Below are positions 56,255 through 64,000 of a DNA stretch of 64,000 nt, piece by piece (the stretch's first letter is position 1; every line of letters begins with the position of its first letter). This stretch comes from Seohaeicola saemankumensis. Its GTDB lineage: Bacteria > Pseudomonadota > Alphaproteobacteria > Rhodobacterales > Rhodobacteraceae. The notes under the pieces are model-generated. The model was given only the letters and a program-made list of their open reading frames with translations, was not told the DNA's origin and ran no database searches. The stretch is from positions 124,001 through 188,000 of the forward strand of contig NZ_JAINWI010000009.1 of the NCBI RefSeq assembly GCF_021021435.1, read 5' to 3'. The position numbers were made by a program, and so were the translations under genes.

Positions 56255-57567
56255 CAGACCGGCCCCATCACAAGATTGGGCAACCATGACACAATCCCCG
56301 GAAAGACGCACAGGATCACAATGGCCAGAACCATGCAGCCGACATAGGGCATCGAACCGCGCAGGATTGTCTTGAGCTTGATATCGGGTGCGATCGAATT
56401 GATCACATAGAGATTCAGACCCACCGGCGGCGATATCAGCCCGATTTCCATGTTGATGGTCAGGATCACCGCGAACCAGTAGGGGTCGAATTCAGCAGCA
56501 AGGATGATCGGCAACAGGATCGGCGCCGCCATAAGGATCACAGCTACCGGCGGCAGGAAGAATCCGGCCACCAGCAGGAAGACGTTGACGATCCCCATCA
56601 GCACCCAGCGGTTGACCTCAAGATCGGAAATCCACGCGGCGATCGACTGCGTGATGAACAGAGAGGACAGCATATAGGAGAAGACACCAGCCGCCCCGAT
56701 AATGAACAGGATCATTACGGATTCGCGCGTGCTGTCGCTCAGGATGGTCCACAGCTTTTTGGGCGACCACAGTCTGTAGATCACCATGGCGATCACAAGA
56801 CACAGCAGAGCACCGACAGCCGCCGTTTCCGATGGCGTCGCGATACCGCCATACATGGCATACAGCACGCCCACGATGATGATGATAAACGGGATCACAC
56901 GCGGCAGGATTTCCAGCTTCTGCTTAAGGGTATAGGTGCGGCGCGCCAGAACATCGGCAGAGCCGTAGCGGAAGGTGTGAAACACCGACCACGCCATGAA
57001 CAGGCCCACCAGCAACAAGCCAGGCAACACACCCGAAAGGAACAGACGGCCGATAGATGTTTCGGTCGCAATGCCATAAACGATCATCGTCACGGATGGC
57101 GGGATCAGGATACCCAGCGTACCACCCGCCGCGATCGAGCCTGCGGCCACCTCATCGGGATAGCCGCGCTTGCGCATCTCGGGGATACCCATCTTGCCAA
57201 TAGCCGCACAGGTTGCAGGGCTGGAGCCAGACATCGCCGAAAACAGCGCGCAAGCGCCAAGGTTCGACATCACCAGACCGCCCGGCACACGGGTCAGCCA
57301 CCGTTCCAGCGCCTCATAAAGGTCGGCCCCTGCGCGGGTCGATGAGATCGCAGCCCCCATGATGATAAACATCGGAATGGACAACAATGCGAAGGAGTTG
57401 AGTTTGCCAAAGAAAATCTCGGGCATCAGTTCCAGCGAGCGAATCCCGTCAAATACCAGCAGGAAACCGGCGGATACGATAAGCAGTCCCGACGCGACAG
57501 ATACGCCCGAAAACAGCACCACGATGGTCATGAATGCGACCAGAAGGCCAAGCGAAAGCGGGTCCAT
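56254..57567 (-). CDS. matM: TRAP transporter large permease subunit (malonate)
   Basis: A 437-residue DctM-type permease with about 12 helices. It has SAMSGSSPATCAAIGKMGIPEM near 110-135 and MEIGLISPPVGLNLYVI near the C-terminal half, both DctM signatures. It couples solute import to an ion gradient. Its neighbours make malonate the expected substrate, as in the Sinorhizobium matPQM system. It overlaps matQ by one base. Confidence 0.93.
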   Translation of the reverse strand: MDPLSLGLLVAFMTIVVLFSGVSVASGLLIVSAGFLLVFDGIRSLELMPEIFFGKLNSFALLSIPMFIIMGAAISSTRAGADLYEALERWLTRVPGGLVMSNLGACALFSAMSGSSPATCAAIGKMGIPEMRKRGYPDEVAAGSIAAGGTLGILIPPSVTMIVYGIATETSIGRLFLSGVLPGLLLVGLFMAWSVFHTFRYGSADVLARRTYTLKQKLEILPRVIPFIIIIVGVLYAMYGGIATPSETAAVGALLCLVIAMVIYRLWSPKKLWTILSDSTRESVMILFIIGAAGVFSYMLSSLFITQSIAAWISDLEVNRWVLMGIVNVFLLVAGFFLPPVAVILMAAPILLPIILAAEFDPYWFAVILTINMEIGLISPPVGLNLYVINSIAPDIKLKTILRGSMPYVGCMVLAIVILCVFPGIVSWLPNLVMGPV

Positions 57568-58115
57568 CAGTTGTCCTCCAGTCCGAAGGCGCGATCAACG
57601 CCCAGAACAAGCGCCACGAAGTCAGCGGCAAGTTGCAGCAGGTAAAGACCGAACCCCAAAGGCAACGCCAGATAGGGAATCCACAGTTTCGGTGCCCATA
57701 CCGTTTCCGACCGCCAGCCGCGCTCCCAAGCGAAGTGCCAGTTCTCGAAGGCATAGAACAGGATCACGCTGACCACCGCCATCGTCATCAGAAGCACCAC
57801 ACCTGCCAGAACGTTGCGCGCGCGCCCTTTGATCAGGATTGGGATGAGATCGACATTCACATGACCGCGCAGGCTTTGCACATAGGGAAGCCCCAGCAAT
57901 GTGGCACCGATCATCAGATAGATCACAGCCTCGGTCTGCCAGATCGTGGATTTTTCCATCACGAAGCGGACAAAAATCATCTGGCAGGTGATCAGGACCG
58001 AGGCGAGGATCATCAGGGCCGAAACCCATCCGCACACAGTGGACAGCCCTTTGATCAGGCGCAAGACAAGGTAGCCACCAGTGCTGGCGGCACGGGTAGA
58101 GGGCAGGGTTGCCAT
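57567..58115 (-). CDS. matQ: TRAP transporter small permease subunit (malonate)
   Basis: A 182-residue DctQ-type protein with four helices. It has VFVRFVMEKSTIWQTEAVIY-like sequence (FVRFVMEKSTIWQTEAVI) in the second/third helix region and RGHVNVDLIP, the conserved DctQ loop. It stabilises MatM and docks the binding protein. ATG at 58115 has GGAG 8 nt upstream; a longer frame from 58163 would run back toward the hairpin. Confidence 0.92.
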   Translation of the reverse strand: MATLPSTRAASTGGYLVLRLIKGLSTVCGWVSALMILASVLITCQMIFVRFVMEKSTIWQTEAVIYLMIGATLLGLPYVQSLRGHVNVDLIPILIKGRARNVLAGVVLLMTMAVVSVILFYAFENWHFAWERGWRSETVWAPKLWIPYLALPLGFGLYLLQLAADFVALVLGVDRAFGLEDN

Positions 58116-58148
58116 TGATACGGCTCCGAAGATTTGAGGGTTTGATCG

Positions 58149-58178
58149 AGGCCGGGCGACCATTGGACCGCCCGGCCT
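58149..58178 (-). terminator. 10-bp stem-loop between matP and matQ
   Basis: AGGCCGGGCG (58149-58158) pairs perfectly with CGCCCGGCCT (58169-58178) around a 10-nt loop, 19 nt beyond the matP stop. It resembles the hairpins after the other two binding-protein genes and should favour excess MatP. Confidence 0.7.
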
Positions 58179-58197
58179 GTATTAATGGCGGGCGAGT

Positions 58198-59187
58198 TTA
58201 TTCAACCGCCAGCGCCATATCCAGCAGCGCCTGACCATTCGGCACACTGTCCACGAAGGATTTGTAGGAACTGGTTTTCGCCAGTTCGAGCCATGCGTTG
58301 AAATCGTCCTGTGTCATCGCGGCAATCTCGACACCGGCGGCCTTGAAGACCTCGACCGACGCTGCATCCTCGGCCTTGGCCTCTTGCAGATACCATGCTT
58401 CCGCTTTGGCCGCCGCTGCGGTCAGTGCCTCTTTCTGCGCGTCTGACAGGCCGTCAAAGGTAGATTTGTTCATCAGAACCGGCTGGTACATGAACCACAG
58501 TGCCACATCGGCCGCAGGGGTGTAGCACTTCACCTGCTCTTGCAGACGGAAGGACGCAAAGGACGAGGACGACGTGTTGACCGCCTGAAGAACGCCGGTC
58601 TGCATCGCGTTATAAACCTCGGATGACGCCATGGACGAGATCGAGGCACCGGCAGCCGCCAGCATTTCCTCGAAGGACTTGCCCGCCGCGCGGGTGCTCA
58701 GGCCGTTTACATGCTCGGGCCGTGTGATGCACTCGCCGACACTGGCAAAACCGCCGGCCAGATAGCCATGCACCAGCACCATGATATCGTCCTCGGCAAG
58801 GATCTTCTCGATCTCTTCCATGAACGGGCTTTCGTTCAGGCGCGCCGCGTGATCGTGGTTCTTCACCAGACCGGGCATCAGGGTCAGGTTGTATTCACCG
58901 CGCTGGCCGCCGGAATAGGACAGCGGATAGACGATCATGTCGACCTGCCCGCGTGACAGAGGGTTGTACTGCTCGCGTGCTTTCAGCAGCGATTCGGACG
59001 GAAATATCTTGATGTCCAGATCGACACCTGCAGCCGCAACATCTGTCGCGATCATCTCGGCCACCTTGTGGCGCACATCGCCGGTGGACCACTGATGCGA
59101 CAGGCGCAGTTCGGTGGCATTGGCAGCCGAAAGACCCATTCCAAAAACAGCAAGAGCCGCAGCAGCGGCGAAAGTTCTGATGGCCAT
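58198..59187 (-). CDS. matP: TRAP transporter solute-binding protein (malonate)
   Basis: A 329-residue DctP-type periplasmic protein. The Sec signal peptide ends near ANA-T (residues 24-25). Features include LRLSHQWSTGDVRHKVAEM and DLDIKIFPSESLLKAREQY, with a ligand-binding Arg region around THRAAGK-like TRAAGKSF. It delivers malonate to MatQM. ATG at 59187 has GGGAGG six nt upstream. It is the first gene of the operon, divergent from the GntR regulator. Confidence 0.93.
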   Translation of the reverse strand: MAIRTFAAAAALAVFGMGLSAANATELRLSHQWSTGDVRHKVAEMIATDVAAAGVDLDIKIFPSESLLKAREQYNPLSRGQVDMIVYPLSYSGGQRGEYNLTLMPGLVKNHDHAARLNESPFMEEIEKILAEDDIMVLVHGYLAGGFASVGECITRPEHVNGLSTRAAGKSFEEMLAAAGASISSMASSEVYNAMQTGVLQAVNTSSSSFASFRLQEQVKCYTPAADVALWFMYQPVLMNKSTFDGLSDAQKEALTAAAAKAEAWYLQEAKAEDAASVEVFKAAGVEIAAMTQDDFNAWLELAKTSSYKSFVDSVPNGQALLDMALAVE

Positions 59188-59271
59188 TGTATCCTCCCAG
59201 ATATCAGTGCTGCGGGCTCCTCCCCGCAATCACAATGATCTTGCGCGGCTTTGCATTCCATGTCAAACTTT

Positions 59272-59281
59272 TTGTATACAA
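59272..59281. promoter_or_regulatory. TTGTATACAA palindrome, candidate MatR operator
   Basis: A perfect 10-bp palindrome between the divergent matP and GntR genes, ~85 nt upstream of matP. It closely matches the TCTTGTA/TACACGA inverted repeat that I recall for MatR of Rhizobium. It should control both transcription directions. Confidence 0.65.
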
Positions 59282-59325
59282 GAATTTGATTGCTGGATTT
59301 CAGTAGACCGCATATCATTGCATAC

Positions 59326-60015
59326 ATGAACACACGTATGGCAGATCATGTGCGTGAAGCACTGGAACAGATGATCGTGACCGGCGAATTCGCCGATGGC
59401 GAAAGGCTTGACGAAATCCGGCTGGCCGAGCGGTTCCACGTCTCGCGTACACCTCTGCGCGAGGCGTTTCAGGTGCTCGCCGCATCCGGTCTGGTGGAAC
59501 TGCTGCCCCGTCGCGGGGCCTTTGTGCGCCACCCTGCCTTCCACGAGATGATCGAGATGTTCGAGGTCATGGCCGAGCTTGAGGCCTTTTGCGGCAGGCT
59601 GGCCGCGCGCCGCGTGACACCCGATGTGCTGGCCGCGATTCGTGCAACAGTGGACGCCTGCGAAGCCGCAGCCCATGCAGGCGACAGCGACGGCTACTAC
59701 CGCGAGAACGAGAGGTTCCACCACATGATCTATACCGCCTCCGGCAACGAGTTTCTGGAAGGCGAGGCCCAGCGCCTGCACCGCAGGCTGCAACCTTTCC
59801 GTCGCATGCAATTGCGCGTGCGCGGGCGGATGGTGCAATCCCTGACCGAACACCGCCAGATTCTGGACGCGCTCGAAGAAGGCGACAGCACCACCGCCGA
59901 AACCGTCCTGCGCGACCACGTCGCGGTGCAGGGCGGCAAGTTCAACGACCTGATGGCCAGCTACAAACAATCCAACCTGCGCGCCAAACCGCCACTTGTA
60001 GCCATGCGAGGGTGA
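59326..60015 (+). CDS. matR: GntR-family (FCD) regulator of malonate genes
   Basis: A 229-residue regulator with an N-terminal winged helix (LDEIRLAERFHVSRTPLREA) and a C-terminal all-helical FCD ligand domain (ENERFHHMIY with metal-type His, LTEHRQILDAL). Malonate or malonyl-CoA is its likely effector by analogy with Rhizobium MatR. I chose ATG at 59326; ATG 59338 is also possible, and neither has a clear Shine-Dalgarno. It is divergent from matPQMAB, with the TTGTATACAA palindrome between them. Confidence 0.85.
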   Translation: MNTRMADHVREALEQMIVTGEFADGERLDEIRLAERFHVSRTPLREAFQVLAASGLVELLPRRGAFVRHPAFHEMIEMFEVMAELEAFCGRLAARRVTPDVLAAIRATVDACEAAAHAGDSDGYYRENERFHHMIYTASGNEFLEGEAQRLHRRLQPFRRMQLRVRGRMVQSLTEHRQILDALEEGDSTTAETVLRDHVAVQGGKFNDLMASYKQSNLRAKPPLVAMRG

Positions 60016-60137
60016 TGCCTTCCCTCTTGACATGGTTTGTCTGTGGGCAGGATCGACGCAGCCGGAATGCGGGACGCAGAGGTCAGTTGCCACCTATCGT
60101 CCTGAATACCTCCGAGGTGCGTCACCAGATCGACTGT

Positions 60138-60561
<424 letters not shown>

Positions 60562-60829
60562 GCACAGCCTCTCAAGATGCGACTCCCAAGCCTTCAGACG
60601 AATGTAGACTGCCCGGCTCCCTATCGTTGTGTAAGACCAAGGTTAAAAAGAAAAAAGCCAACTCACCTCCTTCCCTGCCCATGCCATACCAAGCAATACC
60701 GCGGGTGAAACGAGTCTCAGGGTCAACCTGCAATTCCAGTCCCCCATACCGCCTCCGATCATCACAGCCCTATCCGGCACAACGCGAGACGATCCGGGGG
60801 CGGGCTTGGTTCGGTCTTGTGGCCTCGGG
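60562..60829. other. Intergenic region without recognisable features
   Basis: These 268 bases separate the GFA start from the 3' end of the DUF2306-like gene. They hold the GFA Shine-Dalgarno at one end and an A-rich run near 60640-60658. I see no conserved ORF, RNA gene or mobile-element end. Confidence 0.5.
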
Positions 60830-61465
60830 TCAGGTGCGCACAGCGCCGCGTGTCACGCGGGCGGTCCACCAGAAGATCACGGGGGTGATGAGGACTGTGG
60901 GGCCAAGCCAGACCACAAGATCGGGCAGAAAGCCCAGATTGACAACGCCCGCCGCCGTGATCGTGGCGATGGTTCCACCCAGCATGCGCCCCAGATGCCG
61001 CGCGATGCGACGTTTGCCAGCGACCGGACCGCGCGCCCAGTCGCGCCAGTCCGCCAACGCCATGGTCAGCCCGATCGCGCCGAAGACCAGCAGGATCACC
61101 GGCTGCGCGCCACTGCCGCTCAGCATGCCCTGCCCGCCCCAGCCAAGCATCCCGACCCCCGCCAGCGCCATCACAGCACCCCCTGCGTGATCAGCCAGCC
61201 TTGGCCGCCCGTCGCGCACCATGGCCGCGCGCCAGCCTGTAAAGACAAGATAAAGGCTGAATATACCGACGGCGAACAGGAACGGGTTGGGGTCCATCAC
61301 CGACAGGACAAGCGCGCTCAGGCCCGTGACCAGCATCGCAAGCGTATAGATGTTGCCCGCGCGCCGGTGCAGCCTTCCACCCTTGGCGCTACCGACAGCG
61401 ATGCCAGCGGCGGCCAGTGCTGTGACACCGGCCAGTATATGCAAGAAAAGGGTTGTCTGGATCAT
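60830..61465 (-). CDS. DUF2306-like multi-pass membrane protein
   Basis: A 211-residue membrane protein with six to seven helices. The start LFLHILAGVTALAAAGIAV and KGGRLHRRAGNIYTLAML resemble DUF2306 proteins, in which a His in the first helix and an H-RR-G loop are conserved. Its function is unknown; relatives may bind haem or transport small molecules. It is divergent from a membrane-bound LytTR regulator, 136 nt away, which may control it. Confidence 0.75.
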   Translation of the reverse strand: MIQTTLFLHILAGVTALAAAGIAVGSAKGGRLHRRAGNIYTLAMLVTGLSALVLSVMDPNPFLFAVGIFSLYLVFTGWRAAMVRDGRPRLADHAGGAVMALAGVGMLGWGGQGMLSGSGAQPVILLVFGAIGLTMALADWRDWARGPVAGKRRIARHLGRMLGGTIATITAAGVVNLGFLPDLVVWLGPTVLITPVIFWWTARVTRGAVRT

Positions 61466-61601
61466 GGGGCGATGCCTCCGTTTTTCGGGTCAAACTGTTT
61501 TCGTGATGTGCCAAGGGTGGTGGCCGCCGGCCGCGACCTGCCAGCAAAGTTGCGGAAATGGTTGGGAATTTACGCAAACGGCATGATAAGATACCGCTGC
61601 G

Positions 61602-62399
61602 ATGCGTGAACGACTTGCCCACCTTTCCCTCCGGCTGGGGCCGCCATTCGGTGTGGGCCTTGTGCTGGGATTGATCGGGCCGTTCGGCACCTATCACCTG
61701 CTTCCCCTCGGGACACGGCTGGCCTATTGGCTGGCGGTGGTCTCGGTCAACTGGCTGCTGGCAGACGCTATCGTGCGGCGTGTGGATGCGCTGCTGGAGG
61801 CGCAGCTGCCAAAGCGTCGCTTGATTGTGCCGCTTGCTGGCGCGCTTCTGGCCGCACTGCCTGCAACCGGCGTGGTGTCCATGGCCAATGGCCTGTCGGG
61901 GATCGGGTGGCCGCAAAATGTGGCGATGCTGTCCGGTCAGGTCGCGCTGTTGTTGGCCGCGATCACCCTTCCGGTTTACACATGGCTGGATATGCAGGAG
62001 CGGATACAGGCGCCGCCTGATCTGCCAACAACCGCCGCCTCCATGCCGCATACATCCACAGCCGAGGCAACCCGACAGGAAACAGACGGCCTTGCTCTTT
62101 TCTGCGCGCGCTTTCCGAAACCGCTTGGTGGGCAGATTCTTTGCCTCGAGATGCAGGATCACTATCTTGTGGTGCATCATTCCGGCGGGTCCGACATGAT
62201 CCTGTGCCGCATGGAGGATGCCACCCGCGAACTGGGCGGGTTGGGCCTGCGCGTACACCGCTCTTGGTGGGTCGCAAGCGATGCTGTGGCGGGTGTGGAG
62301 CGCGAGAGGCAGCGCACCGTCTTGCGCCTGACCGATACCCGCCGTGTGCCCGTTGGCCGCTCGTTCCGCCCCGATCTGAAGGCTGCGGGGTGGTTGTAG
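61602..62399 (+). CDS. Membrane-anchored LytTR-family transcriptional regulator
   Basis: A 265-residue protein with four hydrophobic helices in its first ~130 residues. A linker follows, and then a C-terminal LytTR DNA-binding domain (ILCLEMQDHYLVVHH, LGGLGLRVHRSWWVA, VPVGRSFRPDL). The LytTR hallmark 'E...YV.V' and 'HRS..V' motifs are visible. It probably senses a membrane signal directly and regulates the divergent DUF2306-like gene. No receiver domain is present. Confidence 0.88.
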   Translation: MRERLAHLSLRLGPPFGVGLVLGLIGPFGTYHLLPLGTRLAYWLAVVSVNWLLADAIVRRVDALLEAQLPKRRLIVPLAGALLAALPATGVVSMANGLSGIGWPQNVAMLSGQVALLLAAITLPVYTWLDMQERIQAPPDLPTTAASMPHTSTAEATRQETDGLALFCARFPKPLGGQILCLEMQDHYLVVHHSGGSDMILCRMEDATRELGGLGLRVHRSWWVASDAVAGVERERQRTVLRLTDTRRVPVGRSFRPDLKAAGWL

Positions 62400-62568
62400 T
62401 TATCGGTCGGACGCGTCCATCCCTGAAGCGTCGCAACAGCCCTTGCCGTTCTTGAGATAGAACGCGTCGCAAAAACATCCGGTGCGACGGACGTTTCCAA
62501 GTAGCGTCATTGCCAAGCTGGGCGGTTCGTGAGCGACAGGCCCTTGATGAAGTTAGGGTATTGCGCGG

Positions 62569-63078
62569 ATGAAGAAGATTGGTCTCGATGCAACCGATAT
62601 CCGCATCCTGTGCGCTGTGCAGCGGCATGGGCAGCTTAGCAAGTCCAGACTTGCAGAGATTGCCAATATCTCTGCCACACCCTGCTGGGCGCGGCTTGAC
62701 CGGCTCAAGGCGGCGGGCTTTATCCGTGGCTACAACGCCGATATCGCGCTTGAGCGGATTTGCGATATCTCGCAAGTGATCGTCACCGTATCGCTGACAC
62801 ATCACCGCAAGGCCGACTTCGACAGGTTCGAGGCTTTTGTAAACAGCAAGGACGAATTCACCGAATGTATCGCTACAGGGGGCGGCATGGACTACGTTCT
62901 CAAGGTGATCTGCTCCAACCTCACAGGCTTTCAGGCGCTCATGCAGGCAATGCTGGATGCCGAGCTTGGTGTCGATCGCTATATGACCTACATCGCGACT
63001 CGGACGGTGAAATCCGGTCTTCCCAATCTGGTTAAATTGACCTCGAAAGATGTCTTGGCACCCCGTCAGACTGAATGA
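62569..63078 (+). CDS. Lrp/AsnC-family transcriptional regulator
   Basis: A 169-residue Lrp-type regulator. It starts with LDATDIRILCAVQRHGQLSK and the helix-turn-helix NISATPCWARLDRLKAAGFI. The RAM effector domain follows (VIVTVSLTHH, TGGGMDYVLKVICSNL). It probably senses an amino acid or related compound. It is 143 nt upstream of the DmdA/GcvT-like gene on the same strand and may regulate it. Confidence 0.93.
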   Translation: MKKIGLDATDIRILCAVQRHGQLSKSRLAEIANISATPCWARLDRLKAAGFIRGYNADIALERICDISQVIVTVSLTHHRKADFDRFEAFVNSKDEFTECIATGGGMDYVLKVICSNLTGFQALMQAMLDAELGVDRYMTYIATRTVKSGLPNLVKLTSKDVLAPRQTE

Positions 63079-63097
63079 TCTGCAAAGCGCCCAAAAA

Positions 63098-63115
63098 TTA
63101 GACTGTTCAGTCTAA
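63098..63115. promoter_or_regulatory. TTAGACTG-TT-CAGTCTAA palindrome, candidate TetR-type operator
   Basis: A perfect 8-bp inverted repeat with a TT centre, 107 nt upstream of the DmdA-like start. It resembles TAGACC-type TetR-family sites such as NemR boxes. The adjacent regulator is Lrp-type, so the matching repressor may lie beyond the window. Confidence 0.5.
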
Positions 63116-63221
63116 AGCCGCCAGTTTTTCAGCCCGCCTTCGCATATCGCAGAGTTCTAGATTTGCGTCAGGTTCCAACGATCCCGGCCAGTCGGACCGG
63201 TGACAAGCAAGGGCGAAAACA

Positions 63222-64000
63222 ATGCAAGCAGACGACTTCGGCTTTGGCACGCAGATCCGGAAATCCCCTTATTTTGACGCAACGGTCCGCTGGGGTGCCA
63301 AAGGGTTTTCCGTGTATAACCATATGTATATCCCGCGCGATTTCGGTGATCCGGAACAGAATTTCTGGAACCTCGTCAATGATGCGATCCTGTGCGATGT
63401 CGCGGTCGAGCGTCAGGTCGAGATCACCGGACCGGATGCCGCGCGTTTTGTCCAGATGCTGACACCGCGTGATCTGTCGAAGATGGCAGTCGGGCAGTGC
63501 AAATATGTCCTGATCACCAATGCAGAAGGTGGCATCCTGAACGATCCGATCCTGCTGCGGCTGGCCGAGGATCATTTCTGGATTTCTCTTGCCGATAGCG
63601 ACATTCTGCTTTGGGCACAGGGCGTAGCCGTCCATTCCGGCCTTGATGTCACAATCAACGAGCCCGATGTGTCGCCGCTACAGTTGCAGGGGCCAAAATC
63701 GGGCCAGATCATGCAGGCCCTGTTCGGCGACGGTATTCTGGACCTCAAATATTACTGGCACCGCGAGATGGATCTTGATGGCATCCCGCTTCTGGTGTCG
63801 CGCACAGGCTGGTCCAGCGAACTGGGCTACGAAATCTATCTGCGCGACAGCACCTGTGGCGATGCCTTGTGGGAGCGGATCATGGCCACCGGTATGGAAT
63901 TCGGCCTGAAGCCCGGCCACACCTCTTCGATCCGCCGGATCGAGGGCGGAATGCTGTCATACCATGCCGACGCGGACATCAAGACCAACCCCTACGAATT
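63222..64000 (+). CDS. DmdA/GcvT-family protein (3' truncated by window edge)
   Basis: The frame opens at ATG 63222 with AAGGGCG upstream and runs open to the window end (259 full codons). It resembles dimethylsulfoniopropionate demethylase and the glycine-cleavage T protein. Features are KGFSVYNHMYIPRDF near the start, VERQVEITGPDAARFVQML, LTPRDLSKM, LNDPILLRLAEDHFWIS, and a folate-domain GWSSELGYEIYL. True DmdA moves a methyl group to tetrahydrofolate. Many paralogues in marine Rhodobacterales act on other methylated compounds. I cannot tell which applies here. Confidence 0.85.
   Translation, partial: MQADDFGFGTQIRKSPYFDATVRWGAKGFSVYNHMYIPRDFGDPEQNFWNLVNDAILCDVAVERQVEITGPDAARFVQMLTPRDLSKMAVGQCKYVLITNAEGGILNDPILLRLAEDHFWISLADSDILLWAQGVAVHSGLDVTINEPDVSPLQLQGPKSGQIMQALFGDGILDLKYYWHREMDLDGIPLLVSRTGWSSELGYEIYLRDSTCGDALWERIMATGMEFGLKPGHTSSIRRIEGGMLSYHADADIKTNPYE

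Overview
This is a GC-rich, gene-dense 64 kb chromosomal window. It most likely comes from an alphaproteobacterium of the Rhodobacterales (Roseobacter/Rhodobacteraceae type). The grounds are the gene repertoire: several TRAP transporters, an A+B-fused Mrp antiporter, malonate (mat) genes, a 2-aminobenzoyl-CoA pathway, an Anbu protease cassette and a DmdA-like gene. Chains of 1-4 nt stop/start overlaps and an intergenic repeat of a type I recall from this order agree. I saw no tRNA, rRNA, insertion sequence, prophage or CRISPR array. The species call is inference.

Layout. 1-2851 (+): the 3' end of an SPFH/GYF protein, a cytochrome b561-like membrane protein, a zinc-ribbon membrane protein and a nitroreductase. 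2982-3957: dtd and a PhnA/YjdM-type protein, convergent. 4034-12167 (-): a complete adhesin export operon made of a 1080-residue Bap-like Ig-repeat protein, a TolC-type lipoprotein, a type I secretion ABC transporter and an HlyD adaptor. 12345-18336 (-): an alkaline-phosphatase-family enzyme and a dipeptide-type ABC importer with a Tat-exported binding protein. 18602-19255: a decayed CocE/NonD hydrolase. 19313-23411: glpK and glpD, with glpR divergent.

23543-27554 (+): ATP-grasp, alpha-E, transglutaminase and Anbu proteasome-like protease. This conserved cassette is poorly understood and is the most intriguing set here. 27674-40501 (-): a 14-gene operon for aerobic 2-aminobenzoate (anthranilate) degradation through its CoA thioester. 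It holds a CoA ligase, a fused monooxygenase/reductase, beta-oxidation-like enzymes, a MarR regulator, a five-gene branched-chain-amino-acid-type importer, a thioesterase and a RidA protein that may hydrolyse the enamine intermediate.

40705-46496 (+): a class III aminotransferase, a TAXI-type TRAP transporter with a DUF3394 extension, and a universal stress protein. 46760-53398 (+): the Mrp Na+/H+ antiporter operon (AB, C, D, E, F, G) coupled to a CbiX-like protein. 53433-60015: malonate operon matPQMAB (-) with its divergent GntR regulator. 60138-64000: a broken GFA gene containing a CAGG tetranucleotide tract, a DUF2306-like membrane protein divergent from a membrane LytTR regulator, an Lrp/AsnC regulator, and the 5' part of a DmdA/GcvT-like gene behind a TetR/NemR-like palindrome.

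Recurrent regulatory layout: in three of the four transporter operons that carry a binding-protein gene, a perfect GC stem-loop lies directly after that gene and before the permease genes. Several good palindromes lie upstream of operons and are listed as candidate operators. Start sites were moved from the longest possible ORF wherever a Shine-Dalgarno sequence, signal peptide or neighbour overlap gave a better choice. All functional calls come from reading translated sequence, not from database searches.
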